Assembly: GCA_016699405.1 (NCBI GenBank)
Contig: CP064972.1
Coordinates: 3,875,501-3,939,500 of the forward strand
Length of the DNA stretch: 64,000 nt
Origin: Holophagales bacterium
Lineage (GTDB): Bacteria > Acidobacteriota > Thermoanaerobaculia > Multivoradales > JAGPDF01
Direction of reading: 5' to 3'
Shown here piece by piece: positions 53,437-62,520 of the stretch (within the stretch, counting starts at the first letter, position 1; each line of letters starts with the position of its first letter). Made by a program: the position numbers and the translations under genes. The notes under the pieces are model-generated. The model did not search any database. It was not told the DNA's origin and worked only from the letters and a program-made list of their open reading frames with translations.

Positions 53437-54990
53437 TCAGATGAAGCTGCGGATTCGCGGCCAGAGATCGGCGATCGGCACCTTGCCGTGGCGCACGATC
53501 CAGATCGGCTTCTCCGCCTCGTACGGCATGCAGTCGCTGCAACGGTAGGTGGCGCCGAGCTGCACGTCGGCGAAGAGCTCCTCGAGCCGCTGCCGCCGGT
53601 CGCCGATGACGATCACCACCTCGCCGCTGCAGGCGCGCGGCCCCCAGAGCCAGTAGCTGTTGTGGGCGGAGATCGCCTTCGGCAGCCCGAGGGACGGACC
53701 GTAGAGGTCGATCGCACCGGCCTGACCGTAGTTCTGCGCGAAGACGCAGGCGTGCTCGCGCTCTTCGGCAGGAAGCGCGCGATGCACCGCGGCGACCGTC
53801 TCGGCCAGCTCGCGCCAACCGATCTGGTCGGCGAAGAACTGCGGCAGACGACCGATCTCGTGGCGCTCGTCGGTCCCGGGCCGGACCCCGAGCGCCGTCG
53901 AATAGCGCACAAAGCTCTCGACCGGCAGGATGGCCTTGGCAAACGGCGCCAGCGCGAGGTTGGCGCCGACGACGACCAGCGCCACCGCGAAGCGCAGGAT
54001 CCGTCGCCCGAAGTAGAGGCTCAGGTGCTCGACGCCGACCGCCCCGGCGGCGATCAACGGCGCGTAAGCCGCAGCAAGGTAGTACGGCTTCGCCGCGGTG
54101 ACCAGCATCACGCCGAGCACCGCGAGGTAGCCCCAGCCGAGCGGTCGGAAACGTCGCATCTGAAGGCCGGAGAGCAGGTAGACGAGACCGGAGACCCAGA
54201 GCACGGCGGTCGCCGGCCCCATGATGCGGAACTGCTCGGCGAGGAAGGTCAGCGGGTCGAGCGCCACGTTCTTCAGCCGCCGGGCGTTCTCCATGAACTC
54301 CAGCGTCGGCCAGCCGTGTGCCCGCTGCCAGAGCAGGTGCGGCAGGAAGACGAGCGCGGCGATGCCGCCACCGAGCCAGGGCCAGCGAGTCGCCAGGAGG
54401 TCGCGGCGTCCGCCGAGCAGCAACCCGACGACGGTGCCGAACCCCAGGAACAACATGCTCACCTTGTTCTGCAAGCCGACTCCGGCAACGAGCCCGAAGG
54501 CCAGCCAGAGCTCGGGGGGACCGTCGTCGAGCAACTCGACCAGAAGGCGCAACGCCGAGGCCCAGAAGAGCAGGTCGAAGGCGTTCATCGAGAAAATGCC
54601 GAAGAGCGAGAGGAAGACCGGGGCGGTCGCCGCGCCGAGCTGGGCGAGCAGCCGCGCCGGGCGGCGCCCCCCGAGGCCGACGGCGAGCGAGCCGGCGAGC
54701 GCGACGAAGAGAGCGGCGGCGAGCGCCGGAAGCAGTCGCAGCGCCAGCGTCGACGTGCCGAGCGTCGCGCGCACCGCTGCCGCCAGCAGCGGCGCGAGCG
54801 GCGGGTGATCGACGTAGCCCCAGGCAGGATGCTCGCCGCAGGCCAGGTAGTAGAGCTCGTCGCGGAAGATCCCGTAACCGGACGAGGTTGCGAGGTGGAA
54901 GACGGCGACCAGCCCGGGGACACCCCAGCGCAGGAGCGGGCCGGTGCGATCGAGCTCGATCTCCCGGCTCCGCGACAGCCCTCGATCCAT
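53437..54990 (-). CDS. ArnT/PMT-like glycosyltransferase (family 39 type), membrane
   Basis: A 517-residue membrane glycosyltransferase. ATG 54990 has GGGAGGG seven bases upstream and is preferred over GTG 55011. Early family marks are GIFRDELYYLACGEHPAWGYVDHPPLAPLLAA (the DE and DHPP loops of GT-C enzymes), followed by about ten hydrophobic helices, NAFDLLFWASALRLL and NKVSMLFLGFGTV. The C-terminal ~150 residues are periplasmic and contain cysteines (HACVFAQNYG, YRCSDCMPY). It probably transfers a sugar from a polyprenyl phosphate to a lipid or protein. It is convergent with the GGT gene. Confidence 0.85.
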   Translation of the reverse strand: MDRGLSRSREIELDRTGPLLRWGVPGLVAVFHLATSSGYGIFRDELYYLACGEHPAWGYVDHPPLAPLLAAAVRATLGTSTLALRLLPALAAALFVALAGSLAVGLGGRRPARLLAQLGAATAPVFLSLFGIFSMNAFDLLFWASALRLLVELLDDGPPELWLAFGLVAGVGLQNKVSMLFLGFGTVVGLLLGGRRDLLATRWPWLGGGIAALVFLPHLLWQRAHGWPTLEFMENARRLKNVALDPLTFLAEQFRIMGPATAVLWVSGLVYLLSGLQMRRFRPLGWGYLAVLGVMLVTAAKPYYLAAAYAPLIAAGAVGVEHLSLYFGRRILRFAVALVVVGANLALAPFAKAILPVESFVRYSTALGVRPGTDERHEIGRLPQFFADQIGWRELAETVAAVHRALPAEEREHACVFAQNYGQAGAIDLYGPSLGLPKAISAHNSYWLWGPRACSGEVVIVIGDRRQRLEELFADVQLGATYRCSDCMPYEAEKPIWIVRHGKVPIADLWPRIRSFI

Positions 54991-55165
54991 CGAGCCCTCC
55001 CTCGCCGACACGGCGTATCTGGCGAAGAAGAGCGCCGTGCCCGCGCTTTGTCAAGCGGATCGCTCACCGGACGTCCCGTCCGGAGCGTGAACTTTCGCGA
55101 CGCCCCCGCGTACCTCCTCGACAGTCGAGCCGCTCACCGCTCTCCCCCAAGTCGAGGAGGAAACC

Positions 55166-56320
55166 ATGCGTCGCCCCGTTCTTCCGTTCGCCGCGGCCGC
55201 TCTCGCGGTCGCCGCCCTTGCCACCACCCCGGCCCTCGCCCAGGCGTCGGGGGTCACCCTGCCCCCGTCGGGCGACAACCAGCGCGCCAAGGTCGTCCAG
55301 CAGATGGGTCTGGTCGAGGTCTCGATCGAGTATTCGAGCCCCGATGTCCATGCTCCGGACGGCAGCGACCGTCACGGCAAGATCTGGGGCGACCTCGTTC
55401 CCTTCGGCCTCGCCGACTTGGGCTACGGCCCCTGCGGCAAGGAGTGTCCCTGGCGCGGCGGCGCCAACGAGAACACGGTCTTCGCCGTCGACCACGACGT
55501 CGAGATCCAGGGCAAGAAGCTCCCCGCCGGACGCTACGGACTTCACTTCATCCCGGGCCCCGAGGAGTGGACGGTGATCTTCTCCAAGCGCTCGACCGAC
55601 TGGGGGAGCTTCTTCTACGACCCGAAGGAGGACGCGCTGCGCGTGCCGGCCAAGCCGCACAAGAACCCCTATCGCGAGTGGCTGAGCTACGAGTTCACCG
55701 ATCGCCAGCTCGATCGGGCCACGGTCGAATTGCAGTGGGAGGACCTCGCGCTGCCGTTCGAGATTCGCGTCCCCGACATGATCGACCTCTACGTCGCCAA
55801 TCTCCGTCGCGAGCTGCGGACCGGATCGGCCTTCACCCACGCCGCCTGGCTCAACGCCGCTCGTTTCTGCCTCGAGCGCAAGGTCAACCTCCCCGAGGCC
55901 GAGACCTGGGCGGAGCAGGCGGTGCGCGACGCCTTCGTCGGCCGGCGGACGTTCGAAGCCCTCACGCTCCTCGCCGACCTGCAGAGCGCCAACGGCAAGG
56001 GCGACGCGGCCACGAAGACGATGGCCGAGGCAATCGCCAGCACCACCGCCGGCCCCTTCGACATCCACAGCTACGGGCGTCGCCTGATGCGTGACGGCAA
56101 GCCGAAGGAGGCGCTGGCCGTCTTCCAGCTCAACGCCAAGCGCCATCCGGACGAGTGGCCGGTGCAGGTCGGCCTCGCCCGCGGCTACTCCGCCGTCGGC
56201 GACCTGAAGCAGGCGCTCGTCCACGCCCGGATCGCCCTCAAGCAGGCGCCGGACGAGGTCAATCGCAAGTCGCTCGAAAAGGCGGTCGAAACGCTGTCGC
56301 AGGGCAAGCCCTGGAGCTGA
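55166..56320 (+). CDS. Secreted DUF2911 protein with C-terminal TPR region
   Basis: A 384-residue exported protein. The signal peptide is MRRPVLPFAAAALAVAALAT followed by TPALAQA. Residues ~30-210 are DUF2911: LPPSGDNQRAKVVQQMGLVEV, IEYSSPDVH, the GKIWGDLVPFGL segment, WRGGANENTVFAVDHDV, LPAGRYGLHFIPG and WTVIFSKRSTDWGSFFYD. The C-terminal ~150 residues contain TPR-like helices (AWLNAARFCLERKVNLPEA, AKTMAEAIAS, PKEALAVFQLNAKRHPDEW, QVGLARGYSAVGDLKQAL). Function unknown; the family is common in Bacteroidetes and Acidobacteria. Confidence 0.87.
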   Translation: MRRPVLPFAAAALAVAALATTPALAQASGVTLPPSGDNQRAKVVQQMGLVEVSIEYSSPDVHAPDGSDRHGKIWGDLVPFGLADLGYGPCGKECPWRGGANENTVFAVDHDVEIQGKKLPAGRYGLHFIPGPEEWTVIFSKRSTDWGSFFYDPKEDALRVPAKPHKNPYREWLSYEFTDRQLDRATVELQWEDLALPFEIRVPDMIDLYVANLRRELRTGSAFTHAAWLNAARFCLERKVNLPEAETWAEQAVRDAFVGRRTFEALTLLADLQSANGKGDAATKTMAEAIASTTAGPFDIHSYGRRLMRDGKPKEALAVFQLNAKRHPDEWPVQVGLARGYSAVGDLKQALVHARIALKQAPDEVNRKSLEKAVETLSQGKPWS

Positions 56321-56570
56321 GCACCGCCCCGATCTGCCGGGTGGGGGGCCGCGGGTGGTCGGACGGAGGGCTCCCATCCCCGCGCGGAGCCCGGATCGGC
56401 GAACGACGTGACCCACCCACCAGGGTCCTTCCGGGCGAGCACGGAGATGGGAAACCGGCCGGACAGGACCCGCGGCGGGGGCGCTCGCCCTGGCGCGAAG
56501 CTCCGATTCGTCCCTTCGATCGATTGCCCAGCGGCCGGAAGCATGCCGACCGCTGGAGCTCGATCGCTCG

Positions 56571-57185
56571 CTAGTGAAGGCTGCTGCCTGCTTCGCTGCC
56601 CCAGAGCTCCTTCAGGCGCTCGTCGCGCCCGCAGCCGCCGCGGTAGTAGCGGTAGCGCAGCGGATTCTTCTTCCAGTAGTCCTGGTGGTACTCCTCGGCC
56701 GGATAGAAGGCCGAGGCCGCGAGGATCGGCGTGACCACCGGTCCGGGCAGCCGCTTCGCGGCGTCGAGCGCGGCCTTCGACGCCTCGGCGGCGGAGCGTT
56801 GCGCCGCGTCGTGGACGAAGATGGCCGTCCGATACTGCTCGCCGCGATCGCAGAACTGCCCGCCCCCGTCGGTCGGGTCGACGTTCCGCCAGAAGACCTC
56901 CAGCAACTGCTCGTAGCTCACCTTGGCCGGATCGAAGAGGATCTCGACCGATTCGAGGTGGCCGGTGCCGCCCGAAGAAACCTCCTCGTAGGTCGGGTTC
57001 GTCTTCGTCCCGCCGGTGTAGCCGGACGTCACCGAAAGCACGCCGTCGAGCTTCTCGAACGGCGGCTCCATGCACCAGAAGCAACCGCCGGCGAACGTGG
57101 CCTTGGCGGAGACTGCGAACGCCGCCGGGCTGGCGAGCGTGACGACGAGCAATGCGAGAACGGCCTTCCCTGCGAATCGAGCCAC
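56571..57185 (-). CDS. msrA: Peptide methionine-S-sulfoxide reductase MsrA, exported
   Basis: A 204-residue MsrA reducing S-methionine sulfoxide in proteins. GTG 57185 with AGGAGG five bases upstream yields a hydrophobic N-terminus (AVLALLVVTLASPAAFA), so it is probably exported to the periplasm. The catalytic motif is TFAGGCFWCMEPPFEKLDGV, with the nucleophilic Cys, followed by VTSGYTGG, NPTYEEVSSGGTGH, FWRNVDPTDGGGQFCDRGEQYR and the YHQDYWKKNP resolving region with a later cysteine in GGCGRDE. It presumably repairs envelope proteins. Confidence 0.93.
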   Translation of the reverse strand: MARFAGKAVLALLVVTLASPAAFAVSAKATFAGGCFWCMEPPFEKLDGVLSVTSGYTGGTKTNPTYEEVSSGGTGHLESVEILFDPAKVSYEQLLEVFWRNVDPTDGGGQFCDRGEQYRTAIFVHDAAQRSAAEASKAALDAAKRLPGPVVTPILAASAFYPAEEYHQDYWKKNPLRYRYYRGGCGRDERLKELWGSEAGSSLH

Positions 57186-57394
57186 GACGACCTCCTGCCG
57201 GTCCGAGGCCCCGCCAGCCGGGGCTCGTGCTTGAGATGCGGCAACGACGCCGCAGTTTCCCGCTTCCACCTTCCTACGCGAGGAGCGCGTTCCCTGGACG
57301 CTCCGTGTCGCTGGCTCTCCCCCGGCGCCTCCGGCGCACGCGCTCGAGCTCTCCCTTCGCCGCGGCGCGGCGGAAAAGCCACCCTTTCGCGCAG

Positions 57395-57423
57395 TTCCCT
57401 CCGTCTCCGGCGGATGCTACGGT
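57395..57423 (+). promoter_or_regulatory. Possible promoter of acs
   Basis: TTCCCT (57395-57400), 17-base spacer, TACGGT (57418-57423), 32 bases before the acs ATG, which has GAGGAG upstream. Hexamers are weak but spacing is exact. Confidence 0.35.
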
Positions 57424-57455
57424 GCCGCAAATTCATTCCACTCGAGGAGACGCCG

Positions 57456-59417
57456 ATGGCCGAGGATCCGTCCCAAGAGCCCGTCCCTGACCTGCAGCTC
57501 AGCGAAACGCAGCAGGCTGCGATCGCCAAGCTGGCGAACGACGAGATCGTCATCAAGCCGCCGATCCGCCTGGCGCGCGAGGCCTACCTCGCCAACGACG
57601 AGATCGAGCGTGCCGCAGCGCTCGCCGACCCGGACGTCTTCTGGGCCGAACGTGCCCGCGCCATCGAGTGGATGGAGCCGTTCCACACCGTCTGCCAGTT
57701 CGACCCGCCGCACCACCAGTGGTTCCTCGGCGGCAAGCTGAACGCCACGGTGAACTGCCTCGACCGCCACGTCTACTCCGACCGCCGCAACAAGGCCGCG
57801 CTCCTCTGGGTCGGCGAGGACGGCGAAGAGCACGCCTACACCTACAACCGCCTCTACCGCGAGGTGAACCGCTTCGGCAACGCGCTGAAGCGCCTCGGCG
57901 TGGTCAAGGGCGACCGGGTGATCATCTACATGCCGCTGGTGCCCGAGGGGATCGTCACCATGCTCGCCTGCGCGCGCATCGGCGCCATCCACTCGGTGGT
58001 CTTCGCCGGCATGGGCACGCAGGCGCTGCGTTCGCGCATCGTCGACTCGGGCGCCAAGGTGATCGTCGCCAGCGACTTCACCTTCCGTCGCGGCAAGAAG
58101 ATCGCGCTCAAGCCGACGATCGACGAGGCGGTGCGCGACCTGACCTTCGTCGAGCACGTCATCGTCCACCGCCGCGGCTCGCGGCCGGGCGACGCGCCGG
58201 TGGCGTTCGACAGCGAGCGCGAGTGCGACTTCTACGACATCCAGCAGGCGCGCGAGATCCACTGCCACCCCGAGCCGATGGACGCCGAGGACCCGCTCTT
58301 CATCCTCTACACCTCGGGGACCACCGGCAAGCCCAAGGGTGTCGTGCACACCACCGGCGGCTACATGGTCGGCGTGACCTATCTGGCGCGCGCCTTCTAC
58401 CAGATCACCGAGCGCGACATCTACTGGAGCACCTCGGACATCGGCTGGATCGTCGGCCACTCGTTCATCGTCTACGGGCCGCTCTCGGTCGGCGCCACCG
58501 TCTTCTGCCGCGAGGGGGTGCCGGACTACCCGTCGCCCGAGGTGACCTGGGAGCTCGTCGAGCGCTTCGGCATCAACCTTATGTTCACCGCGCCGACCGC
58601 TCTGCGCATGTGGATGAGCCACGGCGAGGAGGCACCGAAGCGCTTCGACCTCTCGCGCCTGCGCCTGCTCGCCTGCGCCGGCGAGCCGCTCAACCCGGAG
58701 GCGCACCTCTGGGCCCAGAAGCACCTCGTCGGCCAGGGCAACGGCCTGGTGGTCGACAACTTCTGGCAGACCGAAGTCGCCGGCCCGGTGCTCGGCACGC
58801 TCCCGACCTTCGAGGTGCGGCCCGGCAAGGCCGGCAAGCCGCTCCCCGGCGTGGTCGCCGACGTCGTCGATCGCGACGGCAAGTCGCTGCCGGACGGGCA
58901 CGGCGGGCTCCTGGTGATCCGCCAGCCGCTCCCCTACATGTTGCGCACCGTCTGGGGCGACGACGATCGCTACCAGCAGTACTGGCGCCAGGTGCCAGGC
59001 TGCTACGCCGCCGGCGACATCGCGGTGCGCGATCGCGACGGCTACTTCGCCGTGCTCGGGAGAGCCGACGACGTGATGAACGTCGCCGGCCACCGCATCG
59101 GCACCGCCGAGGTGGAGAGCTCGCTGCTGCGCCACCCGTCGGTCGCCGAGAGTGCGGTCATCGGCCTGCCCGACCCGGTCAAGGGCGAGCGGATCAAGGC
59201 CTTCGTCGTCCTCAAGCCCGGCCAGTCCGAAGGGCCCGGCCTCATCGGCAGCCTGAAGGACCATGTCCGCCAGGACCTCGGGCCGATCGCCCAACCCTCC
59301 GACATCGAGATTCGCCCGAGCCTGCCGAAGACCCGCTCCGGCAAGATCGTGCGCCGCTACCTCAAGTCCCAGGAGCTCGGCGAGGACCCGGGCGACCTCT
59401 CGACGCTCGCCGACTGA
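57456..59417 (+). CDS. acs: Acetyl-CoA synthetase
   Basis: A 653-residue cytoplasmic AMP-forming ligase activating acetate with ATP and CoA. FWAERARAIEWMEPF starts the ACS N-terminal domain. A3 is YTSGTTGKPKGVVHTTGGY; A4/A5 are VGHSFIVYGPL and DNFWQTEVAGP; A7/A8 are AAGDIAVRDRDGYFAVLGRADDVMNVAGHRIGTAEVES, and the catalytic lysine is in KTRSGKIVRRYL, the site normally controlled by acetylation. ATG 57456 has GAGGAG six bases upstream; the frame remains open back to 56574 but that is not coding-like. A perfect terminator follows. Confidence 0.94.
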   Translation: MAEDPSQEPVPDLQLSETQQAAIAKLANDEIVIKPPIRLAREAYLANDEIERAAALADPDVFWAERARAIEWMEPFHTVCQFDPPHHQWFLGGKLNATVNCLDRHVYSDRRNKAALLWVGEDGEEHAYTYNRLYREVNRFGNALKRLGVVKGDRVIIYMPLVPEGIVTMLACARIGAIHSVVFAGMGTQALRSRIVDSGAKVIVASDFTFRRGKKIALKPTIDEAVRDLTFVEHVIVHRRGSRPGDAPVAFDSERECDFYDIQQAREIHCHPEPMDAEDPLFILYTSGTTGKPKGVVHTTGGYMVGVTYLARAFYQITERDIYWSTSDIGWIVGHSFIVYGPLSVGATVFCREGVPDYPSPEVTWELVERFGINLMFTAPTALRMWMSHGEEAPKRFDLSRLRLLACAGEPLNPEAHLWAQKHLVGQGNGLVVDNFWQTEVAGPVLGTLPTFEVRPGKAGKPLPGVVADVVDRDGKSLPDGHGGLLVIRQPLPYMLRTVWGDDDRYQQYWRQVPGCYAAGDIAVRDRDGYFAVLGRADDVMNVAGHRIGTAEVESSLLRHPSVAESAVIGLPDPVKGERIKAFVVLKPGQSEGPGLIGSLKDHVRQDLGPIAQPSDIEIRPSLPKTRSGKIVRRYLKSQELGEDPGDLSTLAD

Positions 59418-59446
59418 CCGCCGTCGCGCCAGCCGTCTGCCACCCT

Positions 59447-59476
59447 GACGCCGCCGGGCTCCCACCCGGCGGCGTC
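59447..59476 (+). terminator. Rho-independent terminator of acs
   Basis: Perfect 12-bp stem GACGCCGCCGGG (59447-59458) and CCCGGCGGCGTC (59465-59476) with a six-base loop, followed by TTCGTCTTG. It lies 29 bases after the acs stop. Confidence 0.85.
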
Positions 59477-59579
59477 TTCGTCTTGCGCCGACCGCTCGGC
59501 CCTCGCCATCCGGAGCGGCACGGCCCCAGGGAGAGCGCCGCGACCCCCGAGGCGCATCTCGGATATGGTCTCCCGCGTC

Positions 59580-60091
59580 ATGCCCCGCAACGTCGAGATC
59601 AAGGCCCGGATCGGCGACATCGCCGCGCTGACCGCCCGAGTCGCGGCAATCGCCACCGACGGGCCGCAGGAGATCGTCCAGGACGATACATTCTTCGCCT
59701 GCCCCCACGGCCGCTTGAAGCTCCGCGCCTTCGCGCACGACGACGGGCAGTTGATCTTCTATCGCCGCGCGGACGCTGCGGGGCCGACGGAGTCGTTCTT
59801 CGTCCTCACGCCGACGACCTCGCCCGACCGCCTGCGCGACACCCTCGCGCACGCCTGCGGCGTCACCGGCAGGGTGCGCAAGCGGCGCACGCTCTATCTC
59901 GTCGGTCGCACACGGGTGCACCTCGACGAGGTCGAAGGGCTGGGCGACTTCCTCGAGCTCGAAGTGGTGCTGCGCGACGACGAGGCGACGGGCGACGGCG
60001 TCGCCGAAGCCCACGCCCTGCTCGAGCGTCTCGGCATCGAGCGCACCGCTCTCGTCGAGCGCGCCTACGTCGACCTGTTGCAGGAGGCGCG

Positions 60092-60095
<4 letters not shown>
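59580..60095 (+). CDS. CYTH-domain protein (class IV adenylate cyclase/thiamine triphosphatase-like)
   Basis: A 171-residue single CYTH domain. MPRNVEIKARIGD carries the start of the ExExK triphosphate-binding motif in an E-I-K form. Later strands have the basic and acidic residues expected inside the tunnel: GRLKLRAF, QLIFYRRAD, RVRKRRTLYLVGRTRVHLDEVEGLGDFLELEVVL. It resembles the CyaB/class IV cyclase group; cleavage of a triphosphate or ATP cyclisation is possible but not shown. ATG 59580 is chosen over the upstream ATG at 59565. Its TGA overlaps the ATG of the DUF3052 gene. Confidence 0.85.
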
Positions 60096-60511
<416 letters not shown>

Positions 60512-60554
60512 GCTCGAGGGGCGCAGCGGGATCACGACCGCGAAGGAGAAGCCG

Positions 60555-60971
60555 ATGGCGCTCAGTGTCTTCGACGACAAGGCCTGTCCACCCGACCCAG
60601 CGGAGCTGACGCGCGTCCTCGGTCCGGCCGCTTCGGCCTGGCATGAGCTCGTCGCCGCGACGACGCGCGACCACGGTCCGCTCGAAGAGGTCTGGAGCTT
60701 CGCCGGGCCGTCCTTCGGCTGGTCGCTCCGGCTCAAGCAGAAGAAGCGGGTCGTGCTCTACCTGACGCCCCAGGCGGGCCGGTTCCTGGTCGGCATGGCG
60801 CTCGGCGAGAAGGCGGTCGCCGCCGCCGGTCGCGAGCTGCCGGCCCCGGTGCTGGCGCTCCTCGACGCGGCACCCCGCTATGCCGAGGGCCGCGGCCTCC
60901 GCCTGCCCGTCGTCGCCCTCGCGGACCTCCCGGCCGTGCTGCATCTCGCCGCCGCGAAGATGCGTCGGTGA
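60555..60971 (+). CDS. DUF3788-like protein
   Basis: A 138-residue cytoplasmic protein resembling DUF3788: WSFAGPSFGWSLRLKQKKR, VVLYLTPQAGRFLVGMALG and EKAVAAAGRELPAPVLALL are the conserved parts, ending with LPVVALADLPAVLHLAAAK. GAAGGAG lies upstream of the ATG. Members are small proteins of unknown role, sometimes near GNAT acetyltransferases, as here (next gene 47 bases on). Confidence 0.78.
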   Translation: MALSVFDDKACPPDPAELTRVLGPAASAWHELVAATTRDHGPLEEVWSFAGPSFGWSLRLKQKKRVVLYLTPQAGRFLVGMALGEKAVAAAGRELPAPVLALLDAAPRYAEGRGLRLPVVALADLPAVLHLAAAKMRR

Positions 60972-61017
60972 GAAGCACCTTCGGCCCATCGAACGACGCC
61001 CGCCCGAGCCCGTCGCC

Positions 61018-61542
61018 ATGCGCCTTCGCATTCGCCCCTACGAACCGGAGGACGCCTGCGAGCTGGCCGCCGCGGTGGCCGAATCGCAGCCCGAGCTCTA
61101 CCGCTGGATGGACTGGGCCCACCCCGGCTACTCGCTCGACGACGCCGCCCGCTGGCTCGCCGAACGCCCGCGTCTCTTCCGCCAGGGCTCGGAGTACGAG
61201 CATGCCGTCTTCGTCACGCTCGACGACGGCGTCGAGCGATACGCCGGAGGCTGCGCCGTCAATCTGATCCGTCCGGCGGAAGGCATCGCCAACCTCGGCT
61301 ACTGGGTGCGCAGCTCGCTCGCCGGACGCGGCATCGCCACCGGCGCAGCGCGCCTGCTGGTGGAGCTGGCCCGCAACTCCACCGACCTGCGCCAGCTCGA
61401 GATCGTCTGTGCTTCCGGCAACCACGCCAGCCGGCGCGTCGCCGCGAAGCTCGGCGCGGTCGACACCGGCCCCGTCGCCGCACGCCTGATGATCCACGGG
61501 AGGCCGCACGAGGCCTTCGTCTACCGCCTCGATCTCCGTTGA
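61018..61542 (+). CDS. GNAT-family N-acetyltransferase (RimJ/RimL-like)
   Basis: A 174-residue acetyl-CoA-dependent transferase. It begins LRIRPYEPEDACELAAAVAES as in RimJ/RimL proteins; the acetyl-CoA pyrophosphate loop is VRSSLAGRGIATGAARLLVE (R/QxxGxG/A), preceded by GIANLGYWV, and CASGNHASRRVAAKLGAV is the family C-terminal NxxSxxxxxKxG segment. It likely acetylates the N-terminus of a protein or a small amine; the exact target is not predictable. ATG 61018 is used; the frame is open further upstream into the DUF3788 gene. Confidence 0.88.
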   Translation: MRLRIRPYEPEDACELAAAVAESQPELYRWMDWAHPGYSLDDAARWLAERPRLFRQGSEYEHAVFVTLDDGVERYAGGCAVNLIRPAEGIANLGYWVRSSLAGRGIATGAARLLVELARNSTDLRQLEIVCASGNHASRRVAAKLGAVDTGPVAARLMIHGRPHEAFVYRLDLR

Positions 61543-61617
61543 ACCGCGTCGCCTCGCGGATGGCGCGAAACTCGCGGCGTCGCGCCTGCGTACCACCGGC
61601 GGCAGGAGGAGATGGGC

Positions 61618-62520
61618 ATGCTCGAACTGGTGGGGCTCAGCAAACAGTACCGCGGAGGACCGTTGGCGCTCGACCGGATCGACCTGTCGATGCACGCGGG
61701 TGTGCTCGGCCTGCTCGGGCCGAACGGCGCCGGCAAGACGACGCTGCTCTCCATCCTCGCCACGGTCCAGCGACCGAGCAGCGGCACCTTCCGCTGGCGC
61801 GACGTCGATGGCCTCGCCGATCCGCAGGCGGTGCGGCGCGACCTCGGCTACCTGCCCCAGGACTTCGGACTCTACGACCATCTGACAGCGCGTGAGTTCC
61901 TGCGCTACGTCGGCCGGCTCAAGGGTCTCTCGGGGGCGCTCCTCGCGGGGCGCGTCGACGAGATGCTCGAGCTCGTCAACCTGCGGGGCGCGGCGACGCG
62001 CCGGCTCGGCACCTTCTCCGGCGGCATGCGCCAGCGCGTCGGCATCGCCCAGGCGCTGCTCGCCGACCCGCGCCTCCTGATCGTCGACGAGCCCACCGTC
62101 GGCCTCGACCCGGAGGAGCGCGTGCGCTTCCGCAACCTGCTCGCCGAAGTGGCGCGCGATCGCGTCGTGCTGCTGTCGACGCACATCGTCTCCGACGTCG
62201 AGGCGGTGGCGACGCAGATCGCCATCCTCATCGCCGGACGTCTCCTCGCTTGCGAGAGCCCGGACGAGCTGCTCCGCCGCGCGGCGAGACACGTCTTCCG
62301 GGCCTCCGTCACGCCACAGGAGCTGCCGGCGCTCGCCGCCCGCCTGGCGGTCTCCGGGCTGGTGCGCCGTGCCGACTCGGTGACGTTGCGCTACGTCACC
62401 GACGACGCGGCGGCCGCCGGCGTCTCCGGGGCCGAGGTCGTCGAGCCCACCCTCGAGGATGCGTATCTGCTGCTGCGCGGCCGCTCCGCGACCGCTTCGG
62501 GCACGCGGAGCGCCGCATGA
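61618..62520 (+). CDS. ABC transporter ATP-binding protein
   Basis: A 300-residue ABC ATPase of the ABC-2 exporter group. Walker A is LGPNGAGKTT, the Q-loop is YLPQDFGLYD, the signature is FSGGMRQRVG, Walker B is LLIVDEPTVGLDP, and the switch His is in STHIVSDVEA. AGGAGG at 61604-61609 is eight bases from the ATG at 61618 and only two from the one at 61612, so the later start is preferred. The C-terminal ~80 residues are the variable CcmA/NatA-type tail. Its TGA overlaps the permease ATG. Confidence 0.92.
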   Translation: MLELVGLSKQYRGGPLALDRIDLSMHAGVLGLLGPNGAGKTTLLSILATVQRPSSGTFRWRDVDGLADPQAVRRDLGYLPQDFGLYDHLTAREFLRYVGRLKGLSGALLAGRVDEMLELVNLRGAATRRLGTFSGGMRQRVGIAQALLADPRLLIVDEPTVGLDPEERVRFRNLLAEVARDRVVLLSTHIVSDVEAVATQIAILIAGRLLACESPDELLRRAARHVFRASVTPQELPALAARLAVSGLVRRADSVTLRYVTDDAAAAGVSGAEVVEPTLEDAYLLLRGRSATASGTRSAA